Below, one piece after another: positions 12,015 to 22,372 of a stretch of DNA of 64,000 nt. Source of the stretch: Rhizopus sp. PT2906 (taxonomy: Eukaryota > Mucoromycota > Mucoromycetes > Mucorales > Rhizopodaceae); NCBI GenBank assembly GCA_025529335.1, contig JAMYHX010000135.1:24228-88227 (forward strand), in the 5' to 3' direction. Under the pieces are notes generated by a model. It was not told the origin of the DNA, did no database searches, and saw only the letters and a program-made list of their open reading frames with translations. Both the position numbers and the translations under genes were made by a program. The first letter of the stretch is position 1. Every line of letters starts with the position of its first letter.

Positions 12015-15000
12015 TTATCGAAAGAAAAAGAAAAAAAAAAAGTAAAGAAAAATAAAAGAAAAAAAAAAAGATTGCGTTTATAAAGAAGAGAGAGAAAAAA
12101 AAAAAGTAAAAAGTAGCGCACAGATGATGGATATTAAATATGGTCTGATGTGTCCAATCATATTAAATATTTTTGGAAAGAAAGAAAGAAGGCAAGAAGC
12201 GACGGTTTAAACTTGTATTTTGTAATAAATCGGTTTAACTTGTAAAGTGATTCCTAAAGGAAGGGAGGGTCGTACAGGTTGTCAATATGATTGGATAAAC
12301 TAGCCGTTGACACAAACACACAGACACGGAAGGGGGGTGATTCTTTATTTTAAACCTTTATCATTCATGGGTGCACGAGCCTCAGTCATCCGTGTCTATG
12401 AAGTCTAGACGATAAACAAAAATGTAATTTGATCAAAGTTACACACTGAGACAAGTGATGAAATGTCTGTGTTGTAATACTAAAATAGATTTATCTTTCT
12501 TTTTCATATGACTGCTCGCATGCAGCCTTCAACTTGTTTTTCAATTAAAGAAGGTATAACACAGCTGAGAAATAGAAAGACATCATGCACGGAACCCATT
12601 CCGTCTGTGCTATTACTCGGCTTATATCCATATAGGAAACATTCTGCCTTCGGGGTTACGCCGATCTTGTAAAATGAACAAGAAGCAGGGTATCAGCCCA
12701 TTTTTGCTTACTTTTTAGAGTATATAAATTCACCGCACAGACAAGTGGTTGCTCATCAGGGGTGTCCATATTCTGTCGTACATGAACACACGATAGTTAT
12801 CCGATTATATCCTTTTTTTTCTTTCTGTATATACATCCCTTTTATAATATCCACGTTGTATCTCCCCGCTTATTTTTCATCCATGTGTCGGTCTCTGAAG
12901 GGGGACTTGTACCTTTATGGACATCACGTGGAAATGTTCATTACTCCCCCTTGAAAATTGAGGTACGCCTGCACTTTTTTGCTGCAAGACTTTAAGACGC
13001 TTTATGTGGTACATTTTTTCAGAACAGGCGTAAGTGTGAGCCCTGAATCCGGCTCTGGATCTTGAACGCCCAGTTTATCACAGTAAAATATTCCCTTTCC
13101 GTGGCTACTTTGCTGCAGATAGGCAAAGAAAACCTGCTGAAGGATGAGGCACTTTGAGTACCAAATACATCAAGACGACAAAGAAATCAGTAATATAATA
13201 TAATTTATAAGCGGAAGAAAGGGAAATGTATCAGAGAGGGGCCGATAATCACTTGTAGAGCTCTGTTTCTGAGGTGTAAAGGATGCAATCTCAATAAAAA
13301 TGGGTGGCTTCAGCGATAATTCTACAGATATAAAAACATCATACCATTCATATTCACTATTAACAGTTCTTTATCTTTTACTAAATTAACTGCTAAAGAC
13401 ACACTGTACGCAGAGATTTGACTATTAGTCATCGGCTAAGCCGGAGTGTTTACGCTGTCGGGATGGCATACAACATTCTGATGTAACCTTAAAAAAAAAA
13501 CTAGCAGCCAGACTTACTATTTTACTAACCAAGAAGCAAATTGTTGATCATGACTGCAAATTTGAAGTCTTGTTTTTGTTTTCAACTTTATATGACAAGA
13601 AGTTTAACCACACGGGCTTGGCCTTGTAAGACATTCAATATCCAAATAAACAGTGATCAACACGTTTTTTACAGACTAGGTTGACTGTCATGTGATCCAC
13701 GTGTCAGTATTTTTTCGCAGCCTTGTTGCTTATTTTTCTCAAGCACTACAGCAAGAACTTTAAATCTGCATACGGTTAAGTTATCAGGATGGCGTATAAT
13801 GAGAAAACTTGCAAACAAAGCATCTTTTTTTTTTTCAATCTGAAAAATATGGCAAATAGACACTCCGAATGTTCCTGTGTGCCCTAGAATAAAGGGCAAT
13901 TGATAATGACCATTGCTATCTGATGACACAAACATATCTGAAGAGACCCCATTTGATTCGGAGAAAGTCTTTACAGGTACGCAACATTTGCACAACCACT
14001 GAATGTTTTACTCGGCCAATCTTCAAACATGTGGAGGGAAGCTTGCACCCACGTTCGCTTTACTGTTGTTGCACCAAACCTCATTTACACTTGTAAAACT
14101 GTTCTCTTACTAACATATCCGTATGTAAAGACCCTGTGAGTAAATGTTTCTTTGCAACACTAATTGTATGTTTTCTCTGAAAGGTTAACATTTAAATTTG
14201 AACTACTGGTCCAAATAAGGTTCAACCACAGAAAAAGGTCTGGGAAGGTATTTGATTGGCTCATTTAACCTATTTTGGATTCTGCTGCTTGCTAAATATT
14301 CTTCCTTTTCAACTGCTTGGTAAATCTGTTATTTTAGACCCTAACTTGTACGAGGCAGGCACAAAATAACACTGGTTGCTCTGAGTTTCGACCGGTTTAA
14401 CAACGGATATTGTTGAAGAGTTGAGAATAAACTAAAGGGAAAAGAAAAATCATCTCAGGAACACACACACGCTGAATGCCATCGTTATCATTATATAGCT
14501 AATATTGACCACCATGGCTGACAGTAGAAACATACAAAGAGAACAACTACTTTATTAAACACCAGCAAATGTATTCTGATAATTATCAGTCCCGCAATTA
14601 GAAGAAGGTCTTCAGGTTCGGAATTTACTTTTTATTATTCTGCTGTATTCCGGATAATAGCCCATTGCCATTTTCCCCTATATAAAATAAACTAACCTGT
14701 GATTCTGCGTCTTTATTCTATTTTTAGCTACTTCTTCTTTCTTTAAAAAGGAAACCTTTTTTTACATTTGATTTACTCCTAAAAAAAAGTTCATGGTAAC
14801 ATGAATCATAATAAACTGGATTGAAGGAAAGAAAGGAAAAAAAAAGACTAGAGAGTAAAATGATAAATTGTCAAAGAGAAAGCAGCAGAATGTTTGTTTA
14901 TTTCTATTATCTCCTAAACTGCCCTTTGTTCAATTCGAGAGTTACGTTACAGCAGGTGTACTAAAGTGACGGAAATCAAATGATGTACTTTTTGACTGTC

Positions 15001-15724
15001 TGTGCCAATTAGTACAACGTCCATATTAACCAACTACCATTTATATATCATACAGGGTTTTTATTTACTTGCATGATAAAGAAAATAAGCTGTCTGGAAC
15101 TTCAGGCACGTTCGAATGACGTCATAGAATCAAATAAGCTTTTTATTTGTGTTTCTAGTCGATTCTCTCACAAAATTCGTAAACGATGTGATTTAAACTG
15201 TACATACTTTGCATAGGCTCTTTTGGAGAATACAGGAAATAGCCCTCATAAGATATTATTCTTATATTCATTGTTCTTTGTATTGGCATTATAAAATAAG
15301 CAAGTTTATGCTGGGAAAAAAAGACTATAAGTGATATTCTTGACTATACTCATTATAACAAAGATATGAGGAATAGCAAGAGAAGAAAAGGTTGCTTAGG
15401 GGCTCCAAGGGGTTAAACATTGGCTGTGTCAAGGAATTGCCTATATTGCTGTAAAGAGCTATATTTTGAAGTACCAGAACGTGTAGGCTGCTGCACTGAA
15501 GGAACTTGTTAATTATAACTTTCACACTATTTTAAATCCTTTATGTAAGACGAAACCCAAACACTTTGTATATTGCTAATAAAGCAAACTGTGAATACGG
15601 TATAAATAGAAATACAGTGTATTTTACAAACCATACAAAGAATTGCTAAGTCCGATATACTCAATGCTACAATACATGTGTAAAAGAAATAAGCAGACCA
15701 CATATGGACCCGGTCCTGCTGCAT
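12015..15724. other. Gene-poor stretch before the Fanzor element
   Basis: This 3.7 kb stretch holds no gene I can support. A minus-strand frame at 13669-13995 has a weak look of a tyrosine-recombinase fragment but lacks catalytic residues. Similar short segments, tcgggatggcata near 13458 and tcaggatggcgta near 13785, hint at repeated debris. Short frames at 15325-15525 and 15527-15760 (-) lie directly downstream of the Fanzor stop codon and show no domain. Confidence 0.35.
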
Positions 15725-15780
15725 CCACCGAAATGGTGACATAAGTGATCCAAGGGCCAATCAAAGTGGCTATTCGGTGG
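15725..15780 (-). repeat. Palindrome overlapping the Fanzor stop codon (candidate guide-RNA scaffold)
   Basis: An 8-base perfect inverted repeat (ccaccgaa at 15725-15732, ttcggtgg at 15773-15780) encloses 40 bases with two further short stems (cacc/ggtg and gcca/tggc). It spans the end of the Fanzor reading frame and the start of its 3' flank. TnpB and Fanzor systems encode their guide RNA at or beyond the 3' end of the nuclease gene, so this is a reasonable place for a structured scaffold. That role is inference; only the repeats are directly visible. Confidence 0.4.
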
Positions 15781-18703
15781 CGCCCTCACCACCAAAGGCT
15801 CCTCCTCTTGTCAAAGACGGATATCTTGACAAAATTTTGTGTCCTGCTTCAATATATGAGACCATGATTGAGCGAATATTAATGGCTGCATTGATATCTC
15901 TCTGCCAGGCCTGTTATTATTCTCGTTAAGGCTACTTTCGCTTGTTTTATGGATAAGTACTTACAATATCTTGGCCATTACCAGCTGGACACAGTTTACA
16001 TTGTTTCAACTGGTAAATGGCAGGTGGGAAATCTATAGACATAGCTCAACACCAAGTAAACTTGATTCCATATGTTATACGACTTACTGCCTGGCATTCT
16101 TTCTGAGCACTGTGATGTTCTACAGATGACATAGCGGTCATCGTCCAAGCAGTACATTGCAGCATTCTTTTGTCCTTTTAGTCGTAATCTTCGTTTTCTT
16201 TTGGAACATAAAGAGACTCCATATCAACAATCATAATTTAATCATATCAATTGCATATCTATGATTACACACTAGTGTCTGTGCTTCGTATTTCTGATCC
16301 AACTTCCTGTAGCATTTGCAACAAGTAATACTTGTTCGAAATTCATCGACAGGGATAACAATTGCTTTTTTTGCTAGTGCCCTTTGTGTTCTCTGTGTGT
16401 AAACGAGAACATTAGTACGTACGATTAGTTAAAGGTTCCATATCAGTATACCTTTACTAGTATAGGCGTATACCTCTTCTTCATTCCTGGTAAGCTTGCA
16501 TCACCATACGCAATCACTGTTCTCCTGCCATCATCAGCCGGATTTGCTTGATTGCTCTTATCAAAGACCCTTCTTGCTTTCTGTCTTTTTTGGGTGCTTG
16601 TATTATGCGCCAACGCACAAGGGGCTCCAGGAGAGGTTTCCGCCAGCACAAGTTGGCACATGTAATCGTCTGTAATTTGCCGATTACTATATAAATATCC
16701 TTTGGTTTCACGATGTCTGTATCCCTTCATAAAGCAAAGTATCCTATACATTGTAAGAGTTAAGTATGATAATAATGATTATACAGCTACTTACTTTTTG
16801 CGATTTTTCGAAAGAACTTGCAAATAGTTTAAGATAGTGTTGCTGTCCCCGCTGTCTAAACTAGGTATTTCATCGTATACTGCCTGCATCCCAGCAATCT
16901 CTCTATTCTTTAATTCTACTTGCTTTGGCCAGCCAAAGCTCGAGCGCGCCCTAAAGAGACATCAATATACTATTGCAAAAGCAAATATATACTTGTACTC
17001 GTTGTTTGCAAATTTCATTGATCTTTCCTTCACTGTTTTTTTATTGTTAACATCTTCTGATGAATCATCTGTTATAACGAAGATGTCACGAAGCCCTATA
17101 TGCGACATAAGTACTTCCATGAGTTCCCTCGCGTAATGTCCATACCTGGATCTATGCCCACTATTCTATCTGTCATGCTTAACCCCGTGGGTTCTTTTTT
17201 TAATAGGTATAACCCTTTGCTCCAATTTGCCAGATTTACTCGTCTCTTTAGCAGATTTATTTCTTTCTCATCCTGTGGGATGCGCTCTATTATAAAACTC
17301 TAATATGTATTTTACACGTATAAGACGTATCTTCCTATTTACCAACAGTTTTTCTTTTAAATAAGGTTGCGACCATATGACCATCTGTTTTCCAGCCATA
17401 TTCGAGCTCGATCTTCGCATTGTTACATTCTATCGCACAAAAATAAAGTTTAAAGGGCTTGTCATTATTCAAAGGATATCTTAAGCATACCTTCATTGGG
17501 CTTACGACACTTTCTTTGCACATGTTTAATGTTAAACAAAGTTTGCCAAAGCTCGTCTTGCCACATAATGCTCCTGTAGCCGTCTTTGAAGTTCGTCGGT
17601 CCAATTAAGGCTGTTTCTCTCTACAAGCATCACTGTTAGTAAACATATAATTGATGTACAAATAATGCTTACTCTATTGGTCTCAAAGCTATATTCTTCC
17701 GTTAAGTATTGAGCCGGAATTTTGAGATTGCTTTTGTGTGCTTGTTCTAATAAGCCATATATACAGTCACTCCCACTGAGCGGCGCAAAAACTACCGGTG
17801 ATTAAGAGCATTAATAGGTTTATCCACACTCAGTTACGACTTACCGATTCCATGACTGGGTCTTGGTAGAGTGCTCCAGGTTTTGATGTTATATTGAGCT
17901 GCTTCTTTTAACAATTGTGAGCTCAAGCACAGCAGCTTGTAGCTATTATTCTTTGCATGGTCATAGTCAGAGATTTTTTCGTATTTTTCTTTATAAAAAA
18001 TATCGATATATATCCCAAGAATATTTCTAAATAATCCATTCAAGTTAGTCAAGTGTGAAAATCCAACACTTGCAATGAACATACTTGTAATATTGTTCAA
18101 AACTGCCTATTTGGATATCCAAATCTTCAAATTTCTTATATTGCATTACGCCATCTGCTGCTTTATTAGCTAGTGTATTGAAGTAAGTTGACATAAAGAT
18201 ATAGCAGGTAAAAAAAAGTTATGCATTAGCTTACCAATGGACCTTTCGTTATACGTACTGTTTTGCTCTTCCTTTGCATTCCTCAGAAAACCCAACAAAG
18301 TTCTATACAGATATAATCTTACGTTACTTGTTAGGTGTATAGAAATATCTATATAATATAATAAGATTATATAATAAAATAAAGCAATTATTTATATATA
18401 CTTTGAATTATTGTGTCTGTGTAGTTGCTGGCAAGCGCTATGTGCATACGATCTAAAACAGGAATCTCGTAAAGGTACTTTGTCGTAGAGTGGTCAGCAG
18501 GCTACGCTAAATCTAGCTTTTGGCACTTACCTGACGTTAGAGGGCACTTTCTGGTCACATTGAATTTTTCGTAGCATTCATCAATGACGTTAAATAAAAG
18601 AAGAAAAAAGCAATTCAATATCTTTGACAATAGTATTTGTGCTATTATTGTTAGATGTAAAGTCTAAATTACTGATATGTAAAAGTAGTAACAATAATTG
18701 CAT
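15770..18703 (-). CDS. Fanzor: eukaryotic TnpB-like RNA-guided nuclease
   Basis: Exons 2-16 run from 18531 back to 15770 with all splice phases consistent: ...-18531, 18452-18402, 18348-18235, 18169-18085, 18026-17845, 17791-17673, 17620-17491, 17429-17343, 17286-17146, 17095-16993, 16950-16795, 16743-16452, 16392-16271, 16197-16088, 16032-15965, 15910-15770. RuvC-I is IVGIDPGLRDIFVIT, split by an intron inside the last Gly codon at 17146/17095. The canonical RuvC-II site reads VIAYGDASLPG (near 16500), without the TnpB glutamate; a glutamate sits ~34 residues later in VDEFRTS (16350-16336). This is the displaced acidic residue reported for Fanzors. Zinc-ribbon cysteines follow (CCKC near 16320, CKLC near 15990), then RuvC-III WQRDINAAINI (Asp codon 15898-15896). 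The protein is about 680 aa. Only the 5' end is uncertain: the frame reaches an ATG at 18703 through an unusually short 31-base intron, or one at 18760 through a ~77-base intron. No inactivating stop or frameshift remains once introns are removed. Confidence 0.85.
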
Positions 18704-18959
18704 TTTGACGACAAATCAAAGGGTTTTCCTTTGCTATACCAGAAACAACGACGATCTCATAGCACTTTGTTTATATTAACTCATGATAACCATTATGTAG
18801 GCTTTGTTATCTCTTTCACTCCTTTTTTTTTTTTTACTGCCATTCAAGTAACTTTGGATACCTTATTGTTGTCTTTAGTGGAGAATTAAAAACGATGAAA
18901 CGAGAAGTTTGATAAAACTAACTTTAAGCATGAACGAATCATCATCGTCGATATCACTA

Positions 18960-19390
18960 AATATTGTAGTTTGCTTTTAATACCCTTATCCATATTTGGA
19001 CAAACTATTTACAAAGAAAGAGGAACAAAAGTCTGGATCGCTTAGTCTTGGTTGATTATGTTCATACCGATTTTATGCACAATATCGCAAAGATGGCTGC
19101 TAACATCGGACGTATGAGCTCAGAGACTAGAGAAGCAAGAAAGAGAATGGTTGCAGCAGAAGAGATCAATGAGCTGTCATTAGAAGATACGGTGCAGAAA
19201 GTGCATATTGATGAAGAAGTCTGTTATATTGTCAAGTCTTTCACAACGCAAGCTGTATACGATATATCAATTGAACAAGGAATGAAGACTGCATGCAATT
19301 GTATAGACTTTTAACGAAATAGGCGTGCCTGTAAGCATATGTATTTGGTTTATCGCTTCGATATCGCATTTTCTTCCACGTCGCTCATGT
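18960..19390 (+). pseudogene. C-terminal half of a MULE transposase (SWIM region), inverted
   Basis: The plus strand encodes a peptide typical of the C-terminal part of fungal Mutator-like transposases: LQRKRNKSLDRLV, then DFMHNIAKMAANIGRM, REARKRMVAAEEINEL and a SWIM zinc-finger pattern (a C-x-C pair in ACNCIDF, then CKHMYLVYRF after a stop). It is read in the opposite direction to the N-terminal half that lies immediately to the right, so the element was broken and part inverted. A stop codon at 19312-19314 splits the SWIM motif. It has no intact neighbours or ends. Confidence 0.65.
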
Positions 19391-19399
19391 CAATTGTAA

Positions 19400-20355
19400 T
19401 CTTTTCAAGACAGAGACTGGCAGAATGTTTTAAATGGTAGAACCAACGACTTAAAGGCAAGAAAAGATCTATTAGTAGTGAAGAGGAAAGGAACAGGAGA
19501 GCCAGTTCCAGTTTCTGCATGTCTGATCACCAAAGTATATAACAGGCCATCTTTAAATGCAGCTGTATTATGTGTTGCATCCAAAGAAAAATCCTTCGTT
19601 TCGGCTAAAAGGGATGCTTGCCAAGCTGAGCAGAATCCAAAGGTGAACGAACTGTCGTAGTCATTGTCGATGAATACATTGTAATTCTTTGTTTCCAGAT
19701 GGTTTAACCAGTGTTTGACAGATGTTTTCTGATCATCATGCCTCTTGTAAGCTCTTTCAAATACTTTTCTGAAGATGTTGTACACATCTTCACTATGGAT
19801 AAAGTTATCCCTGTGAGGAATGCTTGTTGAAGCTTCATTGTGAGAGCGAAATGCTCTATGCATCGCAAAACGTACGCTTCTAGTATTATATCCTTCTTGC
19901 AGTCGCTGAAGAATGGCTTATTTGACATCTGCAGACATAGAAAGGTACTGAAGATCCTCTGCAGAGCCGAGAACGTGACAGTGGTTACCATCTACCGTGA
20001 TAACCACTTCCTCAGGGTTGCTGAAATAGCAAGTTGCTATCAAACGACCCTTGCATCTGACTTTCTTACTTTTTTTTTTTGCAAGGTTCTTTGAATGGCC
20101 ATAGCGCGTCGCTTGCTTCCAGCACGATGGCATTCATAGAGACTTCTCCAAAGATAGCCTGCACGTGGTCTACCTCTAACTCCATTCGGCTCTTGATCCG
20201 TGATGTTATTTCTAGTTGTATTCTTAATAATCCACTAGACACTATACTTAACAACATGGCTCTCAATAACTTTTTTGTACTGTGCGATATCCGTAACTTG
20301 AAGCTCGGGCACAGGACTGTAAGTAGCAATGTTAATTTCAGTTGCAGAGTTCATT
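19400..20355 (-). pseudogene. N-terminal half of a MULE transposase (FAR1-like finger plus MULE domain start)
   Basis: Read on the minus strand from 20355, this begins with an ATG and a zinc-finger region: YECHRAGSKRR, then VRCKGRLIATC, and DGNHCH, a FAR1/WRKY-GCM1-type C2H2 arrangement. It continues into the start of the MULE catalytic domain (KDFSLDATHNTAAFKDGLLY, with the first catalytic Asp). An in-frame TAG follows KYSV, and a one-base frameshift lies in an A run near 20075, so it is dead. The central catalytic portion is missing, and the C-terminal half is found inverted at 18960-19390. No terminal inverted repeats were recognised. Confidence 0.7.
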
Positions 20356-21219
20356 TTTAAAAAGGCAGAAATAGAGAGGATAGTAGAGCTATAAAATAAG
20401 AAGCAATGGTGTGTTTATTGTATTAATATTTGTTTTAAAGGAACAAGATGTCGGTGACTAACAATTCAGATTATTGAAAAGAAATGATATAGTTCGAAAA
20501 AGGAGCACACTATTTACTTTAAAAAAAGGAAACACAAAGTTTAAAGAAAAGCTGCCACAAAAGCAGTATTTTTCGTTGATGCGTTCTGCTTGATGATGCC
20601 ATCCACTACACACACCCCACTGGCCCATGTATAGCATGGCAACACAGTTAAACTTTATACAATTTCCCAGAAAAGGGTTTAGCAATTATCTGATGAAAAA
20701 GATGAAATGGAAGGAATAGCTCATTATTTTATTCATCATTAGCTTAAAAAGGTAGTAGTGTATGTGCAAATACAAGAGTTGTTGGAGCAAAAAGGATGAA
20801 TAAGTAGTTATAGAAAGTTATTTTAAACTTACCATGTTTGTATTTATTGTTTAAGGAACAAGCGTTGTTTTGGTCACTTATTAGGTACAAAGAAATACCT
20901 CCCCCCTCTTCGAGCTCACATTATGGTCTATTTTAAGGAGGTAAAGCAGTCATATCATTTCCTGATTAATTTGCTTAGCACGCTGTTGCACTGCTTTGTT
21001 TACTATTTACAAACTGTTGATCAAAACAAATAATGCATTAAAAAAAAACAATTTATTATCAAAGAAAAAAGTTTCCTTAGCACATAATATATACAACAGT
21101 TTCCTTTTTCTTTAAGCGGTGCGTTCAAAAGCTAGTCTTGTACGCTAAAATGATGTGTTTTTATATACAAGAAAAGGAAGCAAACCAGTTGTCCAATATC
21201 ATTATTAAATAATAAAACT
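20356..21219. other. Intergenic stretch
   Basis: I see no coding sequence. Short frames such as 20458-20685 (-) have no motif. The AT-rich part next to 21219 is probably the 3' untranslated region of the zinc-finger gene. Confidence 0.45.
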
Positions 21220-21876
21220 TTAGCAGTCCTTGCTTCTCTTGCGGTGAGTTCGAATATGCTGATTCAAATTATCAGAGCGAGCAAATCGTTTTTGACAGGT
21301 ATCATAGGGACAAACATAGGGCTTCTCCTTGGTGTGAATAGATCGAATGTGACGCTTGACATGTTCTTGACGACCAAATACTTTACCACAACCCTTGTAT
21401 TCGCATGCAAATACTTTGTCTGTTGGGTTTGCTGTGACCTTGCTAGGGCAGCTTCCGCGACGACGGCCTCGCTTTTCGACCTTGGCTTTTCTCATTTTGG
21501 CACTCTTGATGGATATATCAGATAAGGGTGATCCAGGAATCAACATATCCTCTTCAGGAACAATGACGGGGGATGAACCAGCAGAAGAACCAAAGTAATC
21601 GTTTCCTTCGGTCATCGTTTGTTCAGAGCAAGGTGAGATCATTGAGTATGGAGCAAATGGGTCATAGACTGAGTATACTGGCTTCACAGGTTCATTAGTA
21701 GAAGGTAAGTGGTTGAGCAAGGTAGGATGATATTGTTGGTTGATATAAAGATTCTTTTGAAAGGAATCATGATTCATGTTGTTATAATAGCCATAGTACT
21801 GATTATTATTGTTTGGAGCACTAAGCCATGAAAAAGAAGGTTGATAGGTATATGTGGAGGTATAGTTTGAAAACAT
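21220..21876 (-). CDS. Msn2/4-type C2H2 zinc-finger transcription factor
   Basis: A single uninterrupted exon encodes 218 aa. The N-terminal two thirds are Asn/Tyr/Ser-rich with no fold. Two adjacent C2H2 fingers close the protein: the first (about residues 157-181) contains GRQEHVKRHIRSIHT and the second (about 187-211) contains RFARSDNLNQHIRTH. The RQEH-KRH / RSDN-QH recognition helices are the same type as in yeast Msn2/Msn4 and related stress regulators, which read AGGGG-like stress elements. A basic RGRRRG segment before finger 1 may serve in nuclear import. Which pathway it controls is not visible from the sequence. Confidence 0.82.
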   Translation of the reverse strand: MFSNYTSTYTYQPSFSWLSAPNNNNQYYGYYNNMNHDSFQKNLYINQQYHPTLLNHLPSTNEPVKPVYSVYDPFAPYSMISPCSEQTMTEGNDYFGSSAGSSPVIVPEEDMLIPGSPLSDISIKSAKMRKAKVEKRGRRRGSCPSKVTANPTDKVFACEYKGCGKVFGRQEHVKRHIRSIHTKEKPYVCPYDTCQKRFARSDNLNQHIRTHRKRSKDC

Positions 21877-22372
21877 GGTAAAAGAATGATGAATGGAAGA
21901 AAGGTGGACAAAAAGAGGTAGCTTTTATATGCAAAAAAAGAAGTTGATTTCTTTGTTGGATTTTAAATTTCAATAACCGCAACGTTTATTTATTTATATT
22001 TCGGAAGAGAAAAGCATTTGGCTGGCTTAAATTCATTATTCCAACCTACAAGAAGGGTCTGGTTATACAATTCGACCAATTAGAGAATAATTGATCGACA
22101 GCTTTGACATGATTTTTTCCTTGATAAGCCCCTATTGACACTATTAAGGTTCATAAAATACAAACTTTATTGACGTAGCGATCTATTTTTCTATCGTCAC
22201 CATAGAAATACCCCCCCTTTTTTTACCCTACAGTCAGAATTCTTTATTTGATCAATAAAAAAATAAACTATGCAAAAGCCAATCGCATGCGTAATACAAA
22301 GATAAGCACGAGCCCCCCTCATTTCTTTATTATTATTCTCATAAAAAAAGTACCATAATTAAAAACGTGAAT
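21877..22372. other. Promoter / 3' flank region
   Basis: This 496-base spacer lies between the start of the zinc-finger gene and the 3' end of the LMBD1 gene, both on the minus strand. It contains a C7 run and T runs near 22210. No gene is seen. Confidence 0.5.

Noticed and set aside
13669..13995. Possible tyrosine-recombinase (Crypton or DIRS) fragment on the minus strand
   Set aside because: Only a vague resemblance in one segment; no catalytic Arg/His/Tyr pattern could be read, so it is kept only as unassigned sequence.
15325..15760. Short minus-strand frames just downstream of the Fanzor stop
   Set aside because: No recognisable domain and not joinable in frame to the Fanzor exons; more likely non-coding flank or guide-RNA region.
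17096..17145. Apparent frameshift right after GIDPG in the Fanzor gene
   Set aside because: A 50-base GTATGG...ATATAG intron joins GIDPG to LRDIFVIT in phase, so no frameshift is needed.
18502..18504. Apparent in-frame TAG in the N-terminal part of the Fanzor gene
   Set aside because: A 78-base intron from GTAAGT at 18530 to TTTTAG ending at 18453 removes it and keeps the frame (CPLTS/DRMHIA). It is not an inactivating stop.
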